Shown here piece after piece: positions 49,014 to 57,677 of a stretch of DNA of 64,000 nt. A program made the translations under genes and the position numbers. The notes under the pieces were generated by a model that was not told where the DNA came from, did no database searches, and saw only the letters and a list, made by a program, of their open reading frames with translations. Source of the DNA: Paenibacillus spiritus (GTDB lineage Bacteria > Bacillota > Bacilli > Paenibacillales > Paenibacillaceae); the NCBI RefSeq assembly GCF_008710135.1, contig NZ_VYKK01000030.1:62001-126000 (forward strand), in the 5' to 3' direction. Positions within the stretch are counted from its first letter, which is position 1. Each line of letters opens with the position of its first letter.

Positions 49014-51449
49014 TTAATGCTTGCTGTGGGCTTCTCCGTCCCGGGCGTTCAGCTTCGCAATCAGCTTGTCGCCCTCAACGTCCAGATTCGGAAGCAGCCG
49101 GTCCAGACCCTTCGGCAGCCACCAGGCTTTATCCTTGAAGATCGCCATGACGGCGGGTACGAGCGTCATGCGGATGACGAAAGCGTCGATCAGAATGCCG
49201 AACGCCAGCGCGAAGCCGATCTGCTTAATCATGGCGTCCGGCGCGAAGATGAAGCCCGCGAAGACGGAGACCATGATGACGGCGGCGGCCAGCACGACGC
49301 GGCTGGCCAGCTCATAGCCGTGGATGACGCTCTCCGTGCCGCGGTGGCCGTGAACGTACGATTCCCGCATCGAACTGACGAGGAAGACCTGGTAGTCCAT
49401 AGCAAGGCCGTACAGAATGCCCGTCACCAGAATCGGCATGAAGCTCAGCAGCGGTCCGCCGGTATCGAAGCCGAACAGGCTGTGGAGCCAGCCCCATTGG
49501 TAGACGGCCGTCGTAATACCGAAAGTCGCCAGAATGCTGAGAATGAATCCGACGGTTGCCTTGATCGGCACAATGACGGAGCGGAAGACGAGCAGCAAGA
49601 TAATTACCGAGAGAATGACAATGATGCCGACATACAGCGGGAAGGCATCCGCCAGCTTGGAGGACATGTCGATATTGACGGCGGTGAAGCCGGTCACTCC
49701 GATCTTTACTCCGCCCGCTTTGGCAAGGTCCGAATCGGCGGCCCGCAGATCCTGGACCAGATCTTTTGTCTCCGTGTCCGTCGGGCCCGTCTTCGGAATC
49801 AGGCTGATAATCGCCAGCTTGCCGCCTGCGCCTACGCCCATCGGCGTAACCATCGCCACATTCTCATGCTTCTGGAGGCCCTGGACGAGAATGCCCAGCG
49901 TCTCGGCGGTAACGGCGCCCGAAGGATCAGCCGGCTCGGCCACCAGCACGAGCGGACCGTTGAAGCCCTCCCCGAATCCGCGCGAAATGGCATCGTAGCT
50001 CTGTCTCGCCGTCGTATCCAGGTTGGCCGAAGCGCCCGAAGGAATGCCGAGTTCCATTTTGGCTACCGGAATGGCGGCCGTGCCAAGCACGGCAATGACG
50101 GCGACCACGATGACCCAGCGGTATTTCACCGTTCCGCTTGCCCAGCGCTGGGCGAACCCGCGGCGGACACCGTGTCCGACCGGCTTCGCCTTCTCCCGGG
50201 CTTTGGCGGAGCAGATGCGCTCTCCGACCAGTCCGAGCACGGCGGGAAGCAGAGTCAGGGCCAGCAGCACGTTGACGAACACGCTGGCTGCGGCGACAAG
50301 AGCCATAGTCGACAGGAACTCGATGCCGATAATCAGCATGCCGCACAGCGCGATAATGACCGTCAGACCGGCGAAGAAGACCGCGCTGCCCGCTGTCCCG
50401 ATGGCCCGTCCGGCCGCTTCGCGGGCGGTCAGCTTCTGGTCAAGAATGAGCCGGCGCTGCCGGTTGACGATGAACAGCGCATAGTCGATGCCGACGGCCA
50501 GCCCGATCATGACCGCCAGAATCGGCGTGATGTCATTGAGATGAATGAACTTGGATACGGCAAAAGCTGCGCCTACGCTGATCGCGACGCCCAGAATCCC
50601 GGTCAGAAGCGGGAGACCCGCAGCGACGACCGAGCCGAGCGTCAGGAACAGCACGACCGCGGCGACCACGATCCCCACGGCTTCCGTCGAGCCGATGGCG
50701 ATCTGGTTGGACAGCGATTCGCTCGGAATCGCCTGAAGGCCGCTTCCGCCCTGCTCGGCGGATTCCGCCGCGTCAATGACCGCGTTCAGCTGCGATTCGG
50801 ACAGCGCCGTCAGCGCCTCCGTGAACTGGAACTGGAACAGGGCTACGCTTCCGTCGGCCGAGAGCATGACGCCCGGCACCGGAGCGCCGTCCGCCATCAG
50901 CGGGCCGTACGGGGCCGCAGCCGCTCCCTGAGCGGCGCTCTGCTGGGCGGCAGCAGCGTCCTGCCTGGAGGCGTCTGCCTGACCGGCTGCGGCCTGTTGT
51001 CCTGCGGCATCTGCCTGACCCGCAGCGGCTTGTTGTCCTGCGGCGTCCGTCTGACCGGTTGCGGCTTGTTGTCCTGCGGCATCCGTCTGATCGGCTGCGG
51101 CGGCCGCCTGCTTCGCAAGCTCCGCCGGGTTAATGACATAGTTCAGCTTGTAGACTTCGCCTACGGCCTGCTGAATCTGCTTCAGCCGTTCGGGCGTATC
51201 CAGCCGTTCTCCCTTGGGAGCCGTGAAGACAACGCTGCCCTGCCCGCCGGCCGCCTGCGGCAGTTCCTCCGCAAGCTGATCCAGCACCTTCTGCGCTTCC
51301 GTGCCCTCAATCTTCATCTCCGAGCTGGAGTGAATTCCGTTGACTCCGATGAGCGCTCCCACGACTGCCAGGACAATAATCCAAGCGCCGAGGAAATACC
51401 ACGGCTTGTTAAAGGCTTTTTTGCCCAAGTTATATAAGAATGTCGACAT
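49014..51449 (-). CDS. MMPL/RND-family transporter with 12-residue repeat insert
   Basis: This 811-residue protein has the two-half MMPL layout: one N-terminal helix, a first extracellular domain, and helices 2-6 with GIDYALFIVNRQRR. A second domain follows, then helices with GILYGLAMDYQVFLVSSMRE, where the Asp-Tyr motifs drive proton-coupled transport. Its extracellular domain 1 carries about 3.5 tandem copies of QTDAAGQQAATG (residues about 121-168), which is unusual. GGGAG precedes the ATG. It is downstream of a TetR regulator, so it probably exports lipids or drugs under its control. Confidence 0.93.
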   Translation of the reverse strand: MSTFLYNLGKKAFNKPWYFLGAWIIVLAVVGALIGVNGIHSSSEMKIEGTEAQKVLDQLAEELPQAAGGQGSVVFTAPKGERLDTPERLKQIQQAVGEVYKLNYVINPAELAKQAAAAADQTDAAGQQAATGQTDAAGQQAAAGQADAAGQQAAAGQADASRQDAAAAQQSAAQGAAAAPYGPLMADGAPVPGVMLSADGSVALFQFQFTEALTALSESQLNAVIDAAESAEQGGSGLQAIPSESLSNQIAIGSTEAVGIVVAAVVLFLTLGSVVAAGLPLLTGILGVAISVGAAFAVSKFIHLNDITPILAVMIGLAVGIDYALFIVNRQRRLILDQKLTAREAAGRAIGTAGSAVFFAGLTVIIALCGMLIIGIEFLSTMALVAAASVFVNVLLALTLLPAVLGLVGERICSAKAREKAKPVGHGVRRGFAQRWASGTVKYRWVIVVAVIAVLGTAAIPVAKMELGIPSGASANLDTTARQSYDAISRGFGEGFNGPLVLVAEPADPSGAVTAETLGILVQGLQKHENVAMVTPMGVGAGGKLAIISLIPKTGPTDTETKDLVQDLRAADSDLAKAGGVKIGVTGFTAVNIDMSSKLADAFPLYVGIIVILSVIILLLVFRSVIVPIKATVGFILSILATFGITTAVYQWGWLHSLFGFDTGGPLLSFMPILVTGILYGLAMDYQVFLVSSMRESYVHGHRGTESVIHGYELASRVVLAAAVIMVSVFAGFIFAPDAMIKQIGFALAFGILIDAFVIRMTLVPAVMAIFKDKAWWLPKGLDRLLPNLDVEGDKLIAKLNARDGEAHSKH
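50946..51089. repeat. 36-bp in-frame tandem repeat inside MMPL gene
   Basis: About 3.5 copies of a 36-bp unit encode QTDAAGQQAATG, QTDAAGQQAAAG, QADAAGQQAAAG and a diverged copy. Frame is preserved, so copy number could vary without breaking the protein. Confidence 0.85.
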
Positions 51450-51499
51450 TCGGTATGATCTCCCTCTCTTTGTTCTGAATCATGGCCTCCGGTCCGCCT

Positions 51500-52123
51500 T
51501 TAGAACCCGTTCCGCAAATAGGCGAACGTTGTCTCCAGAAATTGATCGAACGGCAGCGCTCCCGGACTGTCGCTCTCGCTCTCTCCCGGCATCCGCACGT
51601 TCAGATTGCCTTCCAGAATGGGCACACAGGCCCCGTATACCGCTCCGACGAGAAGCTGGACGTACCAGGCCGGATACCGGCCGCGCACAAATTGTTCGAG
51701 CACCTCCTGAGCCGCCAGCTGCACGCGCCGGAACACGCTCAGCGTATACGGCTCCAGAGCCGGGTAGCGCTTCGAGAGCGCAACGAACCGGCGCAGGCGC
51801 TGCAGGAACCCGGCGGTCAGTTGCATTCTCAGCAGGCGGTGCAGAATATCCAGCGGCACCGCATCCGGCGGCAGGCTTGCCACCAGTTCTTCATACTCCT
51901 CCTGGCCGCTGTTGACCGTCACCGCAGCTGTAGCGACCGCTTCCTCCTTGCAGGAGAAATAGTTGGCAAAGGTTCTGCGGGATACGCCCGCCCGCTCCGC
52001 AACATCATCCACCACAAAGCCGTCCAGCCCGCGCTCCAGCGCAAGCTCATAAGCCGCCTCGGCCAGCGCGGTCGAGGTCGCTTCCTTCTTCTTGTCCCGC
52101 AAAGTCTGTCTGGGATGCAGCAA
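51500..52123 (-). CDS. TetR-family transcriptional regulator
   Basis: This 207-residue regulator has the N-terminal helix-turn-helix VDDVAERAGVSRRTFANYFSCKEEAV and a ligand-binding helical C-terminus. The start is a TTG at 52123 with GGAGGGAGG seven bases upstream. It lies 50 bp before the MMPL gene on the same strand and very likely represses it. Two dyads upstream (52147-52168 and 52203-52225) are candidate operators. Confidence 0.92.
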   Translation of the reverse strand: MLHPRQTLRDKKKEATSTALAEAAYELALERGLDGFVVDDVAERAGVSRRTFANYFSCKEEAVATAAVTVNSGQEEYEELVASLPPDAVPLDILHRLLRMQLTAGFLQRLRRFVALSKRYPALEPYTLSVFRRVQLAAQEVLEQFVRGRYPAWYVQLLVGAVYGACVPILEGNLNVRMPGESESDSPGALPFDQFLETTFAYLRNGF

Positions 52124-52146
52124 TCCTCATCCTCCCTCCTTCCCGG

Positions 52147-52168
52147 AATGAATAGCATAACGTTCATT
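52147..52168. promoter_or_regulatory. Dyad upstream of TetR gene (AATGAA-N10-TTCATT)
   Basis: This inverted repeat overlaps a possible TATGCT -10 on the reverse strand and lies 24 bp before the TTG start. Arms are only six bases. Confidence 0.4.
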
Positions 52169-52187
52169 ACCCGTTCCGCAAGCCTAT

Positions 52188-52225
52188 TATTGCACAAAAT
52201 GCAAACTTGCGCAAAAGGCAAGTTT
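52188..52225 (-). promoter_or_regulatory. TetR/MMPL promoter with perfect palindrome
   Basis: AAACTTGC-N7-GCAAGTTT (52203-52225) is a perfect inverted repeat. On the reverse strand it overlaps a TTGCGC -35, with AATAAT 17 bases on. The combination is typical of a self-regulated TetR promoter. Confidence 0.6.
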
Positions 52226-52233
52226 ATTCCTCC

Positions 52234-52268
52234 AAAAAAGGCCTCTTCCGTTACCGAAAAAGGCCTTT
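52234..52268 (-). terminator. Terminator after the frameshifted MFS gene
   Basis: AAAGGCCT and AGGCCTTT enclose about 15 bases, followed by TTTTTT on the reverse strand. It sits 9 bp after the restored stop at 52277 and not near the premature stop at 52369. Confidence 0.7.
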
Positions 52269-52276
52269 GGCTTAGG

Positions 52277-53523
52277 TCATGCTGCAATTTTCATTTCCGC
52301 ACGGGTTCTGCGGTACACGGCGGCATAGCCTGCTGCGGAGACCATACTCAGCCCGATATTGAACGCGATCAGCAGCTGATAATTGTGGAACCAATCGTAA
52401 TTAAGGCCCCGGCCACACCCGACAGAGCCCCGCCTGCCTGGTGAATCAGAATGAGGAACCCTGTGATGAGGCCGGCGGAGATTCCTTGCTGCTCCAGCGT
52501 CTCGTTGGCCAGCAGAATGCCTCCCGGCAGGGCGCCCAAATAGCTGGCACCGAAGATCAGCGAGAAGAGGAGCGGACTTGCCGGGAAATGAAGAAACAGG
52601 ATCAGAAAGGCAACCACCCGAACGGCATAGAGACTGGCCAGGGCCAGTTCTCTTCTCATCCGGTCCAGCAGGAAGGAGAATACGATCCCTCCAAAAAGCT
52701 CAAGCACACCCAGGAGCGTCAGCGAGGAAGAGAAGACCATCCGGTCTGCGCCGGCCACCTGATAAATTGCCATCAGATGCATTTCCACCGTTCCCATGCT
52801 GAACCCGCAGGTAAAAAGGGCTGCCATTACGGCGATTATGCGGCCGTCCCGCAGCTTCCGCGCCAAGTCCGCGGCCGAACGGAGACTCGGCCGCGGCCGG
52901 GGTGCCGGAGGCACAGCGGGCGGCTCCGGCAGTCGGTTGGGATTGGGCCGGACGACCAGAAAGGTCAGCGCGCAGAAGATTACGCCCGCCGCAACGCTGA
53001 ACCCGTACAACGGCCTCCAGCCCAACCGGTCCTCATTCATAATGAAGACCGGACTTAGAATGGCAAGCCCCAGCGAGCCTGAACTGTTCAGCAGCACCAG
53101 CACCTTGGCGCGGTGGGAGGCGAACCAGTCGGCCACAAACACATAGTTGGCGGACGCCGCAATGCCTACAAGTCCCGCCAACAGGCCGAATCCGATGAAA
53201 TAGCCGGTGGTGGACGGAAAGAGCAGCAGCGTACCGACCGAAGCCGAGGTCAGAAGCGAGCTTGCCATCATGACTCTGCGGTACCCGTACCGGTCTGCCA
53301 GATACCCTCCCACGGGAGAACAGAGCGCCCCGATTATAATATTGACGGACCAGGTGGTCCCGAGAAAGCTTCTTCCCGTGGACAGATAATGCGAAATATC
53401 GTTCTGATAGTAAGATTGCACGAAGCGGTTCACGGAACTGATGAACCCGTAGATCCAGAAATAGACGAAAAGGAACCACGCATAGCGCGTTCCCGGGGAT
53501 AACGCCAAGAATCGGTTCCTCAT
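52277..53523 (-). pseudogene. MFS transporter, C-terminal frameshift
   Basis: The main frame (53523-52369) gives 384 residues with eleven helices, including the loop motif SPVGGYLADRYGYRRVMMAS, and stops after GSTIISC. In the neighbouring frame translation continues as YDWFHNYQLLIAFNIGLSM and VSAAGYAAVYRRTRAEMKIAA to a stop at 52277. This is a proper twelfth helix and basic tail. Total length of 1247 is one base short of 416 codons, so one base is missing near 52389-52415, next to a GGGG run. GGGAG precedes the ATG. It is either a recent pseudogene or a sequence error; truncation of helix 12 may be tolerated. Confidence 0.8.
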
Positions 53524-53538
53524 CGCGAGCTCTCCCGT

Positions 53539-53959
53539 TTAATATTCCGTCTCAAATATCTTTTCATTTTGGTCGCTTAGAAAGATAATTTTTAATTGCG
53601 CCGTCGGGTTCCATATTCGATGGTCTTTAATAATGAGATACTTCTCTCCGTGGTACTCATACTCGCGAGTTTTACCGTCAATTATTAAGGAATACGTCTT
53701 AGCCTCTCTCAAAACTCGCAAATTATTAATGATGAGTCCTATAGAGCCCTTCTGTAAACCTCCGATGACAATCTTTTCTTTAACAAGCCCACTGGATTTC
53801 ACATAACCAGAGGAGCCTCGATAAATATAAACATAAGGTGAACTAAAAATATAGTATTCACAACTGATCGATTTCATTTTGGGTAACCGTTTTTTTGCAA
53901 CCTGTTAGAACCAACCATACACAGGAAAAGCAAATAAACGTTAGCGTTATTCGCTTCAT
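53539..53959 (-). pseudogene. Lipoprotein gene, frameshifted
   Basis: An ATG at 53959 with AAGGGAG upstream opens a lipoprotein signal, MKRITLTFICFSCVWLVLTG then Cys21 and KKTVTQNEIDQL, ending at TGA 53860-53858. The adjacent frame continues without start or ribosome site as CEYYIFSSPYVYIYRG and on for about 110 residues to 53539. Removing one T in the GTTGTGAA around 53860 joins them into a 139-residue lipoprotein, and 421 bases is one more than 140 codons. The gene is AT-rich compared with its neighbours. The mature part is of unknown family. Confidence 0.75.
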
Positions 53960-54063
53960 CTCCGTTCTCCCTTCTTATGACGAAAAACTTAATTTATTCC
54001 AAAATTATAAATAACCTGAACACTTCCTGACAAGGCAATACTTCTCGTTCTCCAATTAATCAC

Positions 54064-54099
54064 AAAAAACCAGTGAGGCCCGGTGGGACCTCACTGGTT
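54064..54099 (-). terminator. Terminator of the YtrA-type ABC operon
   Basis: AACCAGTGAGG and its complement enclose about ten bases and are followed by TTTT on the reverse strand, 31 bp after the permease stop. Confidence 0.8.
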
Positions 54100-54129
54100 G
54101 CATGAAATTTACTTTGAGGACATTCAGGT

Positions 54130-55425
54130 CTAGATCTTGTACGCCTTCATCGCCTTGCGCAGCTCCTTGAAGCTCGGACGCTTGCCGTACATGAGCACGC
54201 CGGTGCGGTAAATCTTCGCAGCCAGCCAGCCCATCACGAGGCTACTAACCAGGAGAATCAGAAGCGAGACGAGAATCTCCCAGGTCGCCACTTCACCGAC
54301 GCCGATCCGCAGCAGCATGCTGAGCGGAGAAGTGAACGGCACGAAGCTGGCAATTTTGACGAGCAGCGTGTTCGGAGCGGAGATGCTGAACATCGGCACG
54401 TACAGGTTGACGAAGCCGAGCAGCATGACCGGCAGCATCGCCTGGCCCAGGTCCTCGGTCCGGCTGACGATCGAGCCGAGCGCCGCATAGATCATCGCAT
54501 ACAGGAAGTAGCCCAGAATATAGAAGATCAGGCCGTAGACCAGCAGGCTGATGCTCATCTGCCCCAGATCAATATCGAAATCGTCGAGGATGCCGGCATT
54601 ATTCGGCAGCATCAGGTTGACCGCCACCGTACCCGCTATAATCCCGATCTGCAGAAGCCCGATAAAGAAGATGCCGAGCACCTTGCCGAACATTTGGGCC
54701 AGGGGCGATGTGCTGGTAATCAGAATCTCCATAATGCGCGAGCTCTTCTCCGAGGTAACCTCGGAGGACACCATGTTCCCGGTGGTGGTCAGCGTGATGA
54801 AGAAGAGCATCATCAAGGCGTACACGATTACATAGTCGACGACTGCCGGCGAGTCTTCTTCGCCGCCTGCTGCGCCGTCTCCGCCGCCGTCTGTCACCTT
54901 GGCCTCGCCAAGCTGCACCGGCGTATTCATGGCGGTGATCTCCTGCTGGGTCAGCCGGTCTCCGGCAATGAGCTGCGCCTGGACCTGCTGCAGCGCCGCC
55001 TGGAGCTTAAGCTGCAAATCCTGGCCCATGCTTCCGTCCTTGCTGTGGAAGGTGACCGGCGGCAGTCCCTTGCCGGTTCCCTGCTCCAGCGTCAGGTAGC
55101 CGTCCAGATCACCGTTATCCATCGCCTTGCGGAGCGCCGCATCGTTCTCCGACGGGTAGGAATCCACGACGAAGCCGTTCTCGGTTCCGGAACGCTGGGC
55201 ATAGTCGCGCAGCAGATCGGCCGAGCGGGTTGCCTGCTCCGTGCCGGTCACAACGGCAATATGAATGCCGGCCGTATCGTCGTCGCCGCTGAACACCTTG
55301 ACCATATAGGGGATATTCATCCCGATGCTGATCAGGATCACCATAATAAGCGTCGTCACCAGGAAAGCCTTGGTCCGAATCTTGTTCAGAAAGGTAAAGC
55401 CGATCACCGTGGACATATTATTCAT
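54130..55425 (-). CDS. ABC-2 type permease (NatB/YhaP-like)
   Basis: This 431-residue permease has one N-terminal helix (AFLVTTLIMVILISIGMNI) and an extracytoplasmic domain of about 170 residues with a Gly/Asp stretch. A cluster of five to six helices then starts at VDYVIVYALMMLFFITLTTTGNMVSSEVTSEKSSRIMEIL, the NatB hallmark split across helix and loop. NatAB-type pumps export sodium or other small substrates. The ATG at 55425 overlaps the stop of the ATPase gene (ATGAATAA); a GTG at 55434 is also possible. It is last of the five-gene operon. Confidence 0.88.
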   Translation of the reverse strand: MNNMSTVIGFTFLNKIRTKAFLVTTLIMVILISIGMNIPYMVKVFSGDDDTAGIHIAVVTGTEQATRSADLLRDYAQRSGTENGFVVDSYPSENDAALRKAMDNGDLDGYLTLEQGTGKGLPPVTFHSKDGSMGQDLQLKLQAALQQVQAQLIAGDRLTQQEITAMNTPVQLGEAKVTDGGGDGAAGGEEDSPAVVDYVIVYALMMLFFITLTTTGNMVSSEVTSEKSSRIMEILITSTSPLAQMFGKVLGIFFIGLLQIGIIAGTVAVNLMLPNNAGILDDFDIDLGQMSISLLVYGLIFYILGYFLYAMIYAALGSIVSRTEDLGQAMLPVMLLGFVNLYVPMFSISAPNTLLVKIASFVPFTSPLSMLLRIGVGEVATWEILVSLLILLVSSLVMGWLAAKIYRTGVLMYGKRPSFKELRKAMKAYKI

Positions 55426-56320
55426 GGGATTCACCTACCGCTTCAATGAAGATTTGGTTCAACGTCGGTTCCTTGATTTCAAAATGCTCCACTTCCGTCC
55501 CGGCTGCCGCCAGCTGCAAAATGCGCTGGGCTGCCGCCGGTTCGGCAATCTTGATGAAGTAGCCCTGCTCCGACTTGGCAACTCCCGTTACGCCGGCGAT
55601 GCCTTCGAGATCCGTAAGCTCCGTCCGCGTCCGAAGCTGCACTTCGTTCCGGGGATAGCTCTTCTTGATATCCCGCAGATCCCCCTGCACCACCGTCTTC
55701 GAGCGGTCGAGAATCGTAATGTGGCGGCACAGTTCCTCGACATGCTCCATGCGGTGCGTCGAGAACAGAATGCTCGTTCCCTGATCCCGCAGCTCCTTGA
55801 CCGTTGCCTTCAGCAGTTCAACATTGACCGGGTCCAGCCCGCTGAACGCTTCGTCGAGAATCAGGATCTGCGGCTTATGTACCACTGCGGCGATGAATCC
55901 CATCTTCTGCTGGTTGCCCTTGGACAGCTCCTCGATCTTCTTGCCGTAATATTCCGGCACCTCGAACCGCTCCAGCCAATACTTCAGACTCTTGTCGGCC
56001 TCGGAAGCCGACATCCCGCGCAGCCGGGCCAGATAAATGATCTGGTCGCTGATCTTCACCTTGGGATAGAGCCCCCGCTCTTCCGGCAGATAGCCCATCA
56101 GCTGGCGAAGCTCGTTGCCGTACGGCTTGCCGTTGTACAGAATCCGGCCGTTGTCCGGATAGATCAGCCCGAGCACCATGCGCATCGTTGTCGTTTTGCC
56201 GGCCCCGTTCGCCCCCAGCAGGCCGTAAATCTCGCCGCGTTCCACCTTCAAGTCAATATGGTCTACTGCGGTCTTGTCTCCATACTGCTTCACCACTTGT
56301 TCCAGCCTCAACGCTTCCAT
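55418..56320 (-). CDS. ABC transporter ATP-binding protein (NatA/YhaQ-like)
   Basis: This 300-residue ATPase has Walker A GANGAGKTTTMRMVLGL, signature LSKGNQQKMGFIAAV, Walker B ILILDEAFSGLDPVN and switch FSTHRMEHVEEL. The C-terminal extension ending EPTLNQIFIEAVG is typical of NatA/YhaQ. Its start overlaps the previous gene by one base (TAATG), and its end overlaps the permease start. It powers the permease at 54130. Confidence 0.93.
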   Translation of the reverse strand: MEALRLEQVVKQYGDKTAVDHIDLKVERGEIYGLLGANGAGKTTTMRMVLGLIYPDNGRILYNGKPYGNELRQLMGYLPEERGLYPKVKISDQIIYLARLRGMSASEADKSLKYWLERFEVPEYYGKKIEELSKGNQQKMGFIAAVVHKPQILILDEAFSGLDPVNVELLKATVKELRDQGTSILFSTHRMEHVEELCRHITILDRSKTVVQGDLRDIKKSYPRNEVQLRTRTELTDLEGIAGVTGVAKSEQGYFIKIAEPAAAQRILQLAAAGTEVEHFEIKEPTLNQIFIEAVGESHE

Positions 56321-57252
56321 TACGATAACCCCTCCCCTGAGTTCAAGCCAGCCGGTTCATGTCCCTTGATCCACAAGCCCAGAATTTCTTCCAGTTCCAG
56401 ACTTCGGCTCCCCTTTACCTTTACGCCAAGTTCGTCCAGACGTTTCCGAATTTCGGAAGAATTTGCTGCGACAAAAGAGGCCATCCCCTCGCCTTCCATC
56501 TGCGGCTCCATCAGCCCGGGCAGCTCCGCCTCAAGCTCCGCCAGTTCCTCCGGGCCGTCCGCCTGCACCCATATCCGGGCCCAGGCTGCAAAGAGCGCAT
56601 CCTTCTCAGCCATGCCGAGCAGGCGGCCGCCGTCCATCGGCACGATATAATCGGCAAGCCGTCTGACCTCCTCCACCAGATGGGTGGAGATCAGGATGGT
56701 TGCTCTCCGGCGCTCGATATAGGCCTGAAGCGCTTCAATCATCGTCTTCCAGGCGAAAGGGTCCAGTCCCGAAGACGGCTCATCGAGCAGCAGCAGGCGG
56801 GGCGACGACGCCAGCGCTGCGGCCAGTTCGTATTTGCGCCGCTCGCCCTTCGACATCTTTCCGAGCCGGGTAGCGGCCGGAACCTCGAACTTCTCCATCA
56901 GCTCCGTGAACAGCGCGCTGTCCCAGTCCGGGTACCAATGGCTTCGGAACCGGGCCGCCTCGGCCGGCAGCAGGTCCCCTTCCTCCTCTCCGGGAAGCTC
57001 GGGAACGTAGGCGATCCGGCGCCGCAGCTCCAGCGGCAGCTCGCCGGACGACGGCGAGCCGTACCACAGAATCTCCCCTTCATCCGGCTGAATCAGCTTC
57101 AACAGCAGCCGCAGCAGCGTGGATTTACCGGATCCGTTCTTGCCGACAAGCGCGGCGATAAAGCCTTCCGGCAGGGCCAGGTTCACCGGACCGATCGTTT
57201 TGCCCCGCCGCCGCTTGATCACCCCGCGCATCTCTACCGCATTCGTTGTCAT
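56320..57252 (-). CDS. ABC transporter ATP-binding protein (YtrB-like)
   Basis: This 310-residue ATPase has Walker A GKNGSGKSTLLRLLL, signature MSKGERRKYELAAAL, Walker B LLLLDEPSSGLDPFAW and STHLVEEV. It resembles YtrB, the ATPase regulated by YtrA in Bacillus. GGGGGAG precedes the ATG, which overlaps the GntR stop (ATGA). It is the second, distinct ATPase of the operon. Its permease partner is probably the membrane protein at 57678. Confidence 0.92.
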   Translation of the reverse strand: MTTNAVEMRGVIKRRRGKTIGPVNLALPEGFIAALVGKNGSGKSTLLRLLLKLIQPDEGEILWYGSPSSGELPLELRRRIAYVPELPGEEEGDLLPAEAARFRSHWYPDWDSALFTELMEKFEVPAATRLGKMSKGERRKYELAAALASSPRLLLLDEPSSGLDPFAWKTMIEALQAYIERRRATILISTHLVEEVRRLADYIVPMDGGRLLGMAEKDALFAAWARIWVQADGPEELAELEAELPGLMEPQMEGEGMASFVAANSSEIRKRLDELGVKVKGSRSLELEEILGLWIKGHEPAGLNSGEGLS

Positions 57253-57653
57253 GAATGGTCTCCCCCGTCCATTCCGTATTGCCGTTCCAGCGTCTGCCGG
57301 AACAGATCCTCTACTTCTTCAGCGCCCATCTGCACCGAACGCGCGGCCTCGACCGCAGTCTCCAGCGCCTTGCGGACCGTCTCGGTGCGGTATTCTTCAC
57401 GGGCTTCAGTGCCGACATGGGTGACAAAGGTTCCGGTTCCCTGCCGGGTTCGAAGCAGCCCTTCGTTCTCCAGGTCCTGATACACCCGTCTGACCGTAAT
57501 CACGCTGCATTTGAGATTTCCGGCCATTTCGCGGATGGAGGGAAGCATCGTGCCTTCCGTGATCGAGCCCCCGATAATCAGTGACCTCAGCTGACTCTCG
57601 ATCTGGTGGTACAGCGGCTCCGCGCTGTTCTCGTCAATCTGTATCGGTATCAC
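57249..57653 (-). CDS. ytrA: GntR-family regulator, YtrA subfamily
   Basis: This 134-residue protein has a short YtrA-type layout: a winged HTH (PLYHQIESQLRSLI, MLPSIREMAGNLKCSVITVRRVYQDLENEGLL, RQGTGTFV) plus a helical tail of about 50 residues. YtrA proteins autorepress ABC operons that respond to wall-active compounds. It lies 24 bp after the membrane protein gene and overlaps the ATPase gene. The operator is likely the dyad at 58436-58461. Confidence 0.92.
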   Translation of the reverse strand: MIPIQIDENSAEPLYHQIESQLRSLIIGGSITEGTMLPSIREMAGNLKCSVITVRRVYQDLENEGLLRTRQGTGTFVTHVGTEAREEYRTETVRKALETAVEAARSVQMGAEEVEDLFRQTLERQYGMDGGDHS

Positions 57654-57677
57654 ATCGTTCCACCCTCCTTGTCGGCC

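Noticed and set aside
48912..51437. 841-codon open frame opposite the MMPL gene
   Set aside because: Antisense of a full MMPL transporter; low-complexity and without start signals.
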